Part shown: one piece after another, positions 1-5,029 of the stretch
How the letters are laid out: every line of letters begins with the position of its first letter
Position numbering within the stretch: the first letter of the stretch is position 1
Assembly: GCA_002293455.1 (NCBI GenBank)
Contig: DBDH01000096.1
Location: forward strand, 1 to 5,029
Reading direction: 5' to 3'
Source of the DNA: Treponema sp. UBA937
GTDB taxonomy: Bacteria > Spirochaetota > Spirochaetia > Treponematales > Breznakiellaceae
Length of the DNA stretch: 5,029 bases
Position numbers and translations under genes: made by a program
Notes under the pieces: generated by a model
What the model was told of the DNA's origin: nothing
Database searches by the model: none
The model's input: only the letters and a program-made list of their open reading frames with translations

Positions 1-22
1 TCGATGCATAAATCAGTGTTAC

Positions 23-54
23 CCTATACTATAACTTTAATGATAAGGTATAGG
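23..54. repeat. Inverted repeat CCTATAC-N18-GTATAGG
   Basis: The arms CCTATAC (23-29) and GTATAGG (48-54) are perfect 7-bp reverse complements separated by 18 AT-rich bases. The repeat lies in the non-coding stretch beyond the 3' end of trpB. No T-run follows on either strand, so it does not look like an intrinsic terminator. It could be a binding site or part of a promoter region for something outside the window, or chance. An AGGAG (52-56) follows on the plus strand, but no start codon sits at a suitable distance. Confidence 0.35.
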
Positions 55-78
55 AGAAATCAACAGGCGCCGGGTATT

Positions 79-1281
79 TTATATTTCTCTGATGCCGTAA
101 TTATCGATCACGAAATCAATATCTTTATCGCCCCTTCCGGAGAGATTCACCAGGATTGATTTGCGGGGATTTTCGGCGGCGTATTTCATGGCGTATGACA
201 CGGCATGAGCGCTTTCCAGAGCCGGAATGATCCCTTCCACACGGGAAAGCGTGTAAAAAGCGTTCAGGCAGTCTTCATCATTTGCGGTGGTGTATTCTAC
301 CTTGCCCTCATCTTTGAGCATACAATGTTCCGGACCGGAACCGGGGTAATCGAGGCCGCTGGCGATGGAATATACCGGCTGAGGATTGCCTTCTTCATCC
401 TGCAGAAGATAGGTCCTAAAGCCGTGCATAACGCCCTTGGATCCGTAGGAAAGGCTCGCCGCGTGATCTCCGATTTTAAGGGAGCGTCCGGTAGGCTCAA
501 CGCCGACAAGACGGACATTTTCATCCTGGAGGAAGCCTGAAAACATTCCCATGGCGTTGGAACCGCCGCCGACACAGGCAGTTACGGTATCCGGCAGTTC
601 TCCGGTCATATCCAAAAACTGTTCCCTGGCTTCGATTCCGACAACATGCTGGAAATCGCGGACCATCATGGGGAAAGGATGGGGTCCTACCACGGAACCG
701 ATACAGTAAATGCTGTTGATAGGATCTTCAAGGTATGCTTCAAACGCTGAATCAACGGCTTCTTTGAGGGTTTTAAGTCCGCGGCTGACGGGAATGACTT
801 TTGCTCCCAAAATCTTCATTTTAACTACATTGGGATGTTCTTTGGCAATATCCACTTCGCCCATGTGGATTTCACATTCCAGGCCAAAATACGCGGCGGC
901 GGTTGCAAGCGCAACTCCATGCTGGCCGGCGCCGGTTTCGGCGATGAGCTTTTTCTTTCCCAGGTATTTTGCCAGAAGCCCTTCGCCCATACAGTGATTC
1001 AATTTATGCGCGCCGGTATGGTTCAAATCTTCCCGTTTCAGATAAATCCTGCCGCCGCAGCGGTTGGAAAGATTTTTGCAGTAATAAGTCGGCGTGGGCC
1101 GGCCCTGAAAATGCTTACGAATACTCCGCAGCTCAGAAATAAATTCGTGGGATTTACTGATAGAGAAGTATGCGTCCGTGATTTTTTCCATTTCGGTTTG
1201 AAGAACCGGAGGAATAAATGATCCGCCGTATTCGCCGTAAAATCCTTCATTGTTGGGAAAATCTTTAAAGTAATCGTTCAT
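79..1281 (-). CDS. trpB: Tryptophan synthase beta chain (TrpB), stand-alone
   Basis: TrpB is a cytoplasmic, pyridoxal-phosphate (PLP) dependent enzyme that condenses L-serine with indole to give L-tryptophan, normally as the beta subunit of the TrpA2B2 complex. The 400-residue product is full length for the family. Visible landmarks are HTGAHK with the PLP lysine K93, AETGAGQHG with the catalytic glutamate E115, the phosphate-binding GGGSNAMG loop (238-245), D311 in SGLDYPGSGP, E356 in IPALES, and S381 in NLSGRGDKD. All match the functional positions of classical TrpB, so the enzyme should be active. In the segment that contacts TrpA, the usual Arg-Gln of the 'MGxxDxxRQ' motif is Lys-Glu (K147-E148). 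The ATG at 1281 is supported by AGGAG eight bases upstream. No trpA or other trp gene is adjacent; the gene appears to be transcribed alone from its own promoter. It may salvage indole or work with a TrpA encoded elsewhere. Confidence 0.95.
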   Translation of the reverse strand: MNDYFKDFPNNEGFYGEYGGSFIPPVLQTEMEKITDAYFSISKSHEFISELRSIRKHFQGRPTPTYYCKNLSNRCGGRIYLKREDLNHTGAHKLNHCMGEGLLAKYLGKKKLIAETGAGQHGVALATAAAYFGLECEIHMGEVDIAKEHPNVVKMKILGAKVIPVSRGLKTLKEAVDSAFEAYLEDPINSIYCIGSVVGPHPFPMMVRDFQHVVGIEAREQFLDMTGELPDTVTACVGGGSNAMGMFSGFLQDENVRLVGVEPTGRSLKIGDHAASLSYGSKGVMHGFRTYLLQDEEGNPQPVYSIASGLDYPGSGPEHCMLKDEGKVEYTTANDEDCLNAFYTLSRVEGIIPALESAHAVSYAMKYAAENPRKSILVNLSGRGDKDIDFVIDNYGIREI

Positions 1282-1282
1282 A

Positions 1283-1306
1283 GTTGTTTCTCCTTATAGA
1301 AACATT
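1283..1306. promoter_or_regulatory. Putative operator 2 of trpB (downstream palindrome)
   Basis: Read on the trpB strand this is AATGTTTCT-N6-AGAAACAAC. The inner seven bases of each arm (TGTTTCT / AGAAACA, plus-strand 1285-1291 and 1298-1304) are perfect inverted repeats with a 6-base spacer. It has the same arm sequence and spacing as the upstream palindrome, whose centre is 37 bp away. It begins at the last bases of the -10 box and covers the predicted transcription start and the ribosome binding site. A bound protein here would block promoter clearance. The regulator is not identifiable from the sequence. Confidence 0.6.
1290..1294 (-). promoter_or_regulatory. trpB ribosome binding site, inside operator 2
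   Basis: On the minus strand AGGAG is followed by eight bases (AAACAACT) and the ATG of trpB. This is a strong Shine-Dalgarno and fixes the start codon. It sits in the spacer and second arm of the downstream palindrome, so the same bases serve both as ribosome site and as putative operator. Confidence 0.85.
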
Positions 1307-1333
1307 TATATCACACCTGAATGTTTCTGTCAA
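1305..1333 (-). promoter_or_regulatory. trpB promoter (sigma-70 type)
   Basis: On the minus strand the -35 hexamer is TTGACA (plus-strand 1328-1333, perfect consensus) and the -10 is TATAAA (1305-1310), with a 17-bp spacer (1311-1327). An AT-rich run of A and T tracts (about 1345-1375) lies directly upstream of the -35 and could act as an UP element. The expected transcription start near 1298 gives an untranslated leader of only about 17 bases, too short for a leader peptide, T-box or other attenuator. Such a strong promoter fits a gene held down by a repressor. Confidence 0.8.
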
Positions 1334-1343
1334 GAGAAACATT
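1320..1343. promoter_or_regulatory. Putative operator 1 of trpB (perfect palindrome over the -35)
   Basis: AATGTTTCT (1320-1328) and AGAAACATT (1335-1343) form a perfect 9-bp inverted repeat with a 6-base spacer. The trpB -35 box TTGACA (1328-1333) lies almost wholly in the spacer, so a dimeric helix-turn-helix repressor bound here would exclude RNA polymerase. The other arm adjoins a TTGAAT that could be a -35 for the divergent lplA, so the site may serve both genes. The sequence does not resemble the enterobacterial TrpR operator (core ACTAGTTAACTAGT) as I know it. Confidence 0.7.
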
Positions 1344-1380
1344 GAATTTTTTGTAAAAAAATTTTAAAAAATTATGCAAA
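1342..1380 (+). promoter_or_regulatory. Probable lplA promoter region (AT-rich, boxes uncertain)
   Basis: The divergent region becomes extremely AT-rich here. Two readings are possible: TTGAAT (1342-1347) with a poor A/T-rich -10 (TAAAAA, 1365-1370, spacer 17), or TTGTAA (1351-1356) with TATGCA (1373-1378, spacer 16). Neither is convincing. The first would overlap operator 1 by two bases. A promoter is expected somewhere here because lplA is divergent from trpB and has no gene upstream on its strand. Confidence 0.35.
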
Positions 1381-1436
1381 GGAAACACTGAACCCCAGAC
1401 TTGTTCGATTTGTCTGATCATGCTATTAATCTAAGC

Positions 1437-2432
1437 ATGAATTACTACATCGAAAGCCGTAATACCGATCCTCATTGGAATCTCGCGCTCGAACAGTTTG
1501 TGTTCGACTGCCTTGACCATGAACACAGTTATTTTATGCTCTGGCAGAATCACAACGCGATAATCGTCGGAAAATACCAGAACACGCAGGAAGAAATAAA
1601 CGCCGCCTTTGTTAAGGAAAAAAACATTTCTGTTGTAAGGCGGCTTTCAGGCGGCGGCGCGGTGTATCATGATTTGGGTAATTTGAATTTTACCTTTATC
1701 ACCCCGGCGGAAAAAAACAAAGGCATCGATTTTTCTGTTTTTTGCGGACCGATTCGGGAAGCGCTCCGTTCTTTGGGCGTTCCGGTTGAGATTTCCGGGC
1801 GCAACGACATGACGGTTGATGGAATGAAATTTTCGGGAAACGCCCAATACCTTAAAGAAGGCAGGGTAATGCATCACGGGACTATCCTTTACGATTCCGA
1901 TATGACGATGCTTTCTCGTGCTTTGAATCCGGGGAACGACAAAATCGAATCCAAAGGAATTAAGTCCATACGGAGCCGCGTTACCAATATCAGACCTTAC
2001 ATGAAAAACGACGTTCCCCTCTCGGCTTTTTGGACCGCTTTGAAAAATTATATGCGCAGCGCTTTTGATATGCGGGATTTCACCTTGACCCCCGCGCAGA
2101 TTGCCGAAGTCGATGAACTCAACAAAAAGGTGTATGCTCAATGGGCTTGGAATTATGGAAAATCCCCGGCGTATACTCTGCGGAAAGTCCGCAGAATTGA
2201 AGGCTGCGGCAAAATAGAAGTCTTCCTCGATGTAGAGAAAGAAGGTATTATTAAGAACGCGGCGTTTTACGGCGATTTTTTCGGAAACAAAGATCCCGCG
2301 GAATTAGGCAACATATTGATGGGCCATCATTTTCAATACGATGAGATAAAAACCATCTTCAAAGATATGGATATTTCGCAATATTTTCATGCCCTAAAAA
2401 CGGAAGATTTACTTGAACTGATGTTTGAATAG
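1437..2432 (+). CDS. lplA: Lipoate-protein ligase A
   Basis: LplA activates free lipoate with ATP to lipoyl-AMP and transfers it to a specific lysine of E2 subunits of 2-oxoacid dehydrogenases or of GcvH of the glycine cleavage system, in the cytoplasm. The 331-residue product has the usual two-part architecture and is close to the E. coli length. The N-terminal catalytic domain shows RRLSGGGAVYHD (68-79) followed by GNLNF, then DGMKFSGNA with the lipoyl-AMP-binding lysine K131, and HHGTIL (146-151). The linker WAWNYGKSP (236-244) and a C-terminal accessory domain follow, so this is the complete self-sufficient type. I chose the ATG at 1437 because family members begin with a near-identical M-x-YYIES segment. 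The frame stays open back to a TTG at 1401, but that adds 12 residues without family resemblance. No clear Shine-Dalgarno precedes the ATG (an AGGAA at 1380-1384 is too far), so translation may be modest. No lipoylated partner gene is in view. Confidence 0.93.
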   Translation: MNYYIESRNTDPHWNLALEQFVFDCLDHEHSYFMLWQNHNAIIVGKYQNTQEEINAAFVKEKNISVVRRLSGGGAVYHDLGNLNFTFITPAEKNKGIDFSVFCGPIREALRSLGVPVEISGRNDMTVDGMKFSGNAQYLKEGRVMHHGTILYDSDMTMLSRALNPGNDKIESKGIKSIRSRVTNIRPYMKNDVPLSAFWTALKNYMRSAFDMRDFTLTPAQIAEVDELNKKVYAQWAWNYGKSPAYTLRKVRRIEGCGKIEVFLDVEKEGIIKNAAFYGDFFGNKDPAELGNILMGHHFQYDEIKTIFKDMDISQYFHALKTEDLLELMFE

Positions 2433-2435
2433 AAA

Positions 2436-2451
2436 GAGACTGTTGCAAAAC
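2436..2451 (+). repeat. GAGACTGTTGCAAAAC repeat, copy 1
   Basis: This motif starts three bases after the lplA stop codon. Its last 11 bases, TGTTGCAAAAC, recur exactly and in the same orientation at 5019-5029, again downstream of a gene and again preceded by GAG. From memory, terminal inverted repeats of some insertion sequences (for example IS6-family elements) contain TGTTGCAAA, so this may be the end of a repeated or decayed mobile element. An 11-base match within 5 kb can also arise by chance. No transposase is recognisable. Confidence 0.35.
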
Positions 2452-2547
2452 TCCAGTTTATATCAAGAAGGGCTTGCGCCCATCCTATCGTCTCAGTTAT
2501 TGTTTTTATGGCGAAGGTTCCTTGGTCGAATGTTTTTATCAACTCAA

Positions 2548-2575
2548 TTGTATCAGCCCCCTCGCTTTTTATACT
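2548..2575 (+). promoter_or_regulatory. Probable nfnAB promoter
   Basis: TTGTAT (2548-2553) and TATACT (2570-2575) with a 16-bp spacer resemble sigma-70 -35 and -10 boxes. This would start transcription about 30 bases before the nfnA start codon. No convincing terminator separates lplA from nfnA, so readthrough from lplA is also possible. No operator-like palindrome resembling those at trpB is present here. Confidence 0.45.
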
Positions 2576-2602
2576 TTTTCGTATTTGAATAATCCGTTAT
2601 CC

Positions 2603-2607
2603 GGAGG
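2603..2607 (+). promoter_or_regulatory. nfnA ribosome binding site
   Basis: GGAGG followed by six bases (GAAAAG) and the ATG at 2614 is a near-ideal Shine-Dalgarno that fixes the nfnA start. A small TCCG/CGGA hairpin (2593-2605) partly overlaps it, but the stem is only four pairs and probably unimportant. Confidence 0.85.
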
Positions 2608-2613
2608 GAAAAG

Positions 2614-3465
2614 ATGCATATAATTCTCGAAAAAAAACAATTGTCCGAACATGTGTTTGAAATGACAATTAAAGCCCCCTACATTGCGCAGTCAAGAAAG
2701 GCCGGACAGTTTGTTATTGTACAGATTGATACAGAATGGGGCGAACGGATACCTTTGACCATAGCCGACGCGGACCCGGATAAAGGAACTATCACGATGG
2801 TTTTTCAGGCTGTCGGCGCCACGACAAAAAAGCTGGCAATGAAAGAAGCGGGCGATGCGGTGGAAAATATTCTTGGGCCTTTGGGAAACCCGACTCACAT
2901 CGAAAAATTCGGCACCGTCATTTGTGTCGGCGGCGGCATCGGGGCGGCTCCTTTGTATCCCATTGTGCAGGCTTTGAAAAAGGCTGGAAATACCGTAAAA
3001 GTGATTATCGGCGCGCGGAACAAAGAACTCATTCTTTTTGAAGACCGGATGAAAGCCATCGCGGATGAGCTTATCATTGTTACGGATGACGGCTCTTACG
3101 GAAGAAAAGCCTTGGTGACGGAGCCGCTTGCGGAATATTGTTCCCAAAATCCCAAGCCGGATTTAGCGGTCGCGATAGGTCCGCCCATCATGATGAAATT
3201 TTGCGTCCAAACCACAAAACAATTTGATGTGCCTGCAATCGTATCATTGAACACCATTATGATCGATGGAACCGGAATGTGCGGCGGCTGCCGGGTTAAC
3301 GTCGGCGGAGAAACCAAGTTCGTCTGTGTTGACGGCCCCGAATTTGACGGTCACAAAGTAGATTTTGAAAACATGATGCTCCGAATGCAGGCTTACAAAG
3401 AAAAAGAAGATGAAGATAATCATGCCTGCAGCATCGGTTTGAAGAAAAAGGGAGAAACGGCATGA
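2614..3465 (+). CDS. nfnA: Nfn small subunit: FAD / [2Fe-2S] NAD(H)-binding ferredoxin reductase-like protein
   Basis: This is the small subunit of NADH-dependent reduced ferredoxin:NADP+ oxidoreductase (NfnAB), a soluble enzyme that couples NADPH oxidation to simultaneous reduction of NAD+ and ferredoxin, or the reverse. The 283-residue protein has the ferredoxin-NADP reductase fold. Residues about 1-98 form the FAD barrel with RIPLT (45-49). GGGIGAAPLYPI (106-117) is the nucleotide-binding loop, and GPPIMMKF (189-196) is also typical. DGTGMCGGC then supplies D218, C223 and C226, with C238 beyond; this matches the one-Asp, three-Cys [2Fe-2S] site of crystallised Nfn small subunits. The family also includes archaeal sulfide dehydrogenase beta and the PyrK subunit of dihydroorotate dehydrogenase. 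The partner gene nfnB immediately downstream, and the absence of pyrD, favour Nfn. Its stop overlaps the nfnB start in ATGA, implying translational coupling and a matched subunit ratio. The tail (about 262-283) is charged and hydrophilic. Confidence 0.9.
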   Translation: MHIILEKKQLSEHVFEMTIKAPYIAQSRKAGQFVIVQIDTEWGERIPLTIADADPDKGTITMVFQAVGATTKKLAMKEAGDAVENILGPLGNPTHIEKFGTVICVGGGIGAAPLYPIVQALKKAGNTVKVIIGARNKELILFEDRMKAIADELIIVTDDGSYGRKALVTEPLAEYCSQNPKPDLAVAIGPPIMMKFCVQTTKQFDVPAIVSLNTIMIDGTGMCGGCRVNVGGETKFVCVDGPEFDGHKVDFENMMLRMQAYKEKEDEDNHACSIGLKKKGETA

Positions 3466-4970
3466 ACGGTTCTGGAGAACATGCATCAATTCAACAGTTT
3501 GACAGCGAAGCAATATCAGCCTTGAAGATCATCCAGGAACAAAAAGCCAATGGTGAAACAATAAGTCCCAAGGAACGCTTAGGCATACCCGCTCAGGAAA
3601 TGCCTGCCCAAGACCCCGTGGAACGGGGAAAAAATGTTCTTGAGGTTGCTCTGGGTTATACCGAAGCTCAAGCCCGGCTGGAAGCGGAACGCTGCCTGGG
3701 CTGTAAAAATGAACCCTGCGTAAAAGGCTGCCCCGTTCAGGTTCCCATACCGCGCTTTATTGCCGAAATTCAAAAAGGCGATTTTAAGGCGGCGGTAGAT
3801 GCCATTAAAGAAACAAACCTGCTCCCCGCGGTATGCGGCCGGGTCTGCCCTCAGGAAAAACAATGTCAGGCGGAATGCACCGTCGGCAAAAGCCTTAAAA
3901 GTGCCGATAAGGCGGTGGCTGTCGGCAGGCTGGAGCGTTTTGTATCGGACTGGGAGCGGGAAAGCAATAAAGTAACGCCCCCGACAATAAAGCCAAAAAC
4001 CGGGAAAAAAGTTGCCGTTGTCGGGTCAGGCCCGGCGGGACTTACCGCGGCTGCCGACTGCGCGCGTGAAGGCCATTCGGTTACCATTTTTGAAGCATTT
4101 CACAAACCCGGCGGTGTTATGGTATACGGCATTCCGGAATTCAGGCTCCCGAAATCTATTGTTCAGGCCGAAGTAAATCAGCTTATCAATATGGGTGTTG
4201 CCATCAACACAAACTTTTTAATCGGGCGGACAAGAACAATCAAAGAATTGATGGAAGTAGACGGATTCGACGCGGTCTTTATCGGCGTTGGAGCCGGACT
4301 GCCCAAATTTATGGGCATTCCCGGAGAGAACCTCGTCGGCGTGTTCAGCGCGAATGAGTATTTAACTAGGGCAAATCTGATGAAAGCCTACGACGCCGAA
4401 AAAGCCGCAACTCCCATCTACCGCTCAAAAACGGTTTGTGTTATCGGCGGCGGAAACGTCGCCATGGACGCGGCAAGAATGGCGCTTCGGCTCGGCGCGG
4501 AAGCAGTCCATGTCATCTACCGCCGCACAAGGGATGAGATGCCCGCCCGACACGAGGAAGTGGAACACGCTATAGAAGAAGGTATCATCTTCGATTTTCT
4601 CCGCAATCCTGCCCGGATTCTGGGAAACGAAAAAGGAAGAGTTACCGGCATCGAACTTCAACAGTTTGCCTTAGGAGAACCTGACGCGTCGGGCCGCAGA
4701 AGCCCTGTCGGCATCCCCGATTCCGAATATACCTTTGACTGCGACACCGTAATTGTCGCGCTCGGCAATGAATCGAATCCGCTCCTCGTGAAAACCACCG
4801 AAAACCTCAACGCGGATAAAAAAGGCCGGATCATCGTTAATGAAGAACAGGAAACTTCCATACACAAGGTTTATGCCGGCGGCGACATCGTTCTGGGCGC
4901 GGCAACGGTTATCCTTGCTATGGGCGAAGGCCGGAAAGCCGCGGCGGCGATAAATGAAATGTTGAAATGA
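3462..4970 (+). CDS. nfnB: Nfn large subunit: glutamate synthase small chain-like flavoprotein with two [4Fe-4S] sites
   Basis: This is the large subunit of NfnAB, the NADPH- and ferredoxin-facing half whose FAD is the bifurcating site in studied homologues. The N-terminal iron-sulfur domain has CLGCKNEPCVKGC (C78, C81, C86, C90) and CGRVC...C...C (C125, C129, C135, C139), enough for two [4Fe-4S] clusters. GSGPAG (188-193) binds FAD, GGGNVAMDAAR (329-339) with a following YRRTRDEMPAR segment is the NADPH site, and GGD (473-475) with its following helix closes the FAD pocket. All parts are intact. The 502 residues exceed the roughly 465-470 usual for the group; the extra is at the N terminus (about residues 1-35). 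The start is supported by GGGAG (3450-3454) and the ATGA overlap with nfnA. Automated pipelines often name such proteins glutamate synthase small subunit (gltA/gltD), but no large glutamate synthase gene is adjacent. Sulfide dehydrogenase alpha is an alternative name for archaeal relatives. Confidence 0.92.
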   Translation: MNGSGEHASIQQFDSEAISALKIIQEQKANGETISPKERLGIPAQEMPAQDPVERGKNVLEVALGYTEAQARLEAERCLGCKNEPCVKGCPVQVPIPRFIAEIQKGDFKAAVDAIKETNLLPAVCGRVCPQEKQCQAECTVGKSLKSADKAVAVGRLERFVSDWERESNKVTPPTIKPKTGKKVAVVGSGPAGLTAAADCAREGHSVTIFEAFHKPGGVMVYGIPEFRLPKSIVQAEVNQLINMGVAINTNFLIGRTRTIKELMEVDGFDAVFIGVGAGLPKFMGIPGENLVGVFSANEYLTRANLMKAYDAEKAATPIYRSKTVCVIGGGNVAMDAARMALRLGAEAVHVIYRRTRDEMPARHEEVEHAIEEGIIFDFLRNPARILGNEKGRVTGIELQQFALGEPDASGRRSPVGIPDSEYTFDCDTVIVALGNESNPLLVKTTENLNADKKGRIIVNEEQETSIHKVYAGGDIVLGAATVILAMGEGRKAAAAINEMLK

Positions 4971-4986
4971 GATAATCTTATCTTTT
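4970..4986 (+). terminator. Weak hairpin with T-run after nfnB
   Basis: AGATAA (4970-4975) and TTATCT (4978-4983) are inverted repeats separated by only TC, so the realistic stem is about five AT-rich pairs with a 4-base loop. TTT (4984-4986) follows. It begins on the nfnB stop codon. The stem is weak for an intrinsic terminator, so treat this as a candidate only. Confidence 0.25.
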
Positions 4987-5013
4987 ACTAATTCCCAGAA
5001 TAAACAGAATATT

Positions 5014-5029
5014 GAGCTTGTTGCAAAAC
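5014..5029 (+). repeat. GAGCTTGTTGCAAAAC repeat, copy 2 (cut by window edge)
   Basis: The last 11 bases (5019-5029) repeat 2441-2451 exactly and in direct orientation, and the preceding GAG is shared. It lies 43 bases past the nfnB stop. The copy may continue beyond the window, so its true length is unknown. Together with copy 1 it brackets nfnAB. It may be the end of a small mobile or repeated element, or a chance match. Confidence 0.35.

Noticed and set aside
835..1221. Plus-strand open frame inside trpB
   Set aside because: It is the antisense shadow of a clearly intact TrpB and its translation shows no family motif or start signal.
1378..1389. GGAAACACT near lplA as a third operator half-site
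   Set aside because: Only GAAACA and the final T match the arm, and no partner arm lies six bases away.
1401..1436. TTG start giving a 12-residue longer LplA
   Set aside because: The extra residues do not resemble the family, which starts at the M-x-YYIES segment encoded from 1437; AGGAA at 1380-1384 is too far from the TTG.
1647..2141. 164-residue minus-strand open frame inside lplA
   Set aside because: Overlaps the conserved catalytic domain of LplA; the translation has no recognisable features.
2470..2481. GGGC-TTGC-GCCC hairpin between lplA and nfnA as a terminator
   Set aside because: Only four base pairs and no T-run after it.
2614..3465. PyrK, electron-transfer subunit of dihydroorotate dehydrogenase
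   Set aside because: No pyrD or other pyr gene nearby, the cluster motif has three Cys plus an Asp, and the gene is coupled to nfnB.
3462..4970. Naming the gene as glutamate synthase small chain
   Set aside because: The fold is shared, but the coupled nfnA partner and the absence of a large glutamate synthase gene point to Nfn.
1..5029. CRISPR array, tRNA, rRNA or a recognisable transposase
   Set aside because: No regularly spaced repeats, no cloverleaf-like or rRNA segments and no transposase motifs were seen on either strand.

Overview
The window holds four complete genes in three transcription units of an ordinary bacterial chromosome. The genes for TrpB, a lipoate ligase and the NADPH/ferredoxin bifurcating enzyme Nfn suggest an anaerobic or fermentative bacterium. 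Base composition is close to balanced (by eye a little under 50% G+C). A treponeme-like spirochaete is my best guess and a clostridial-type Firmicute is the main alternative; no rRNA or other marker gene is present to settle it.

Layout. Positions 1-78 are non-coding and hold a 7-bp inverted repeat. trpB (tryptophan synthase beta chain) lies on the minus strand at 79-1281 with no trpA beside it. A 155-bp divergent region (1282-1436) separates it from lplA (lipoate-protein ligase A, plus strand, 1437-2432). A 181-bp gap (2433-2613) follows, carrying a TGTTGCAAAAC repeat and a probable promoter. Then come nfnA (2614-3465) and nfnB (3462-4970), overlapping by the four bases ATGA. The last 59 bases hold a weak hairpin and, at the very edge, a second copy of TGTTGCAAAAC.

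How the genes work. TrpB makes tryptophan from serine and indole. LplA attaches lipoate to E2 or GcvH proteins. NfnA and NfnB together form a flavin/iron-sulfur enzyme that couples NADH, NADPH and ferredoxin pools. The three units are not obviously one pathway.

The most informative non-coding signal is in front of trpB: a near-consensus promoter (TTGACA, 17 bp, TATAAA) framed by two copies of a palindrome, AATGTTTCT-N6-AGAAACATT. One covers the -35 box; the other covers the start of the transcript and the ribosome binding site. This looks like a two-operator repressor switch for an unidentified regulator. No clearly undescribed protein system is present; the switch and the repeats are the leads worth following.
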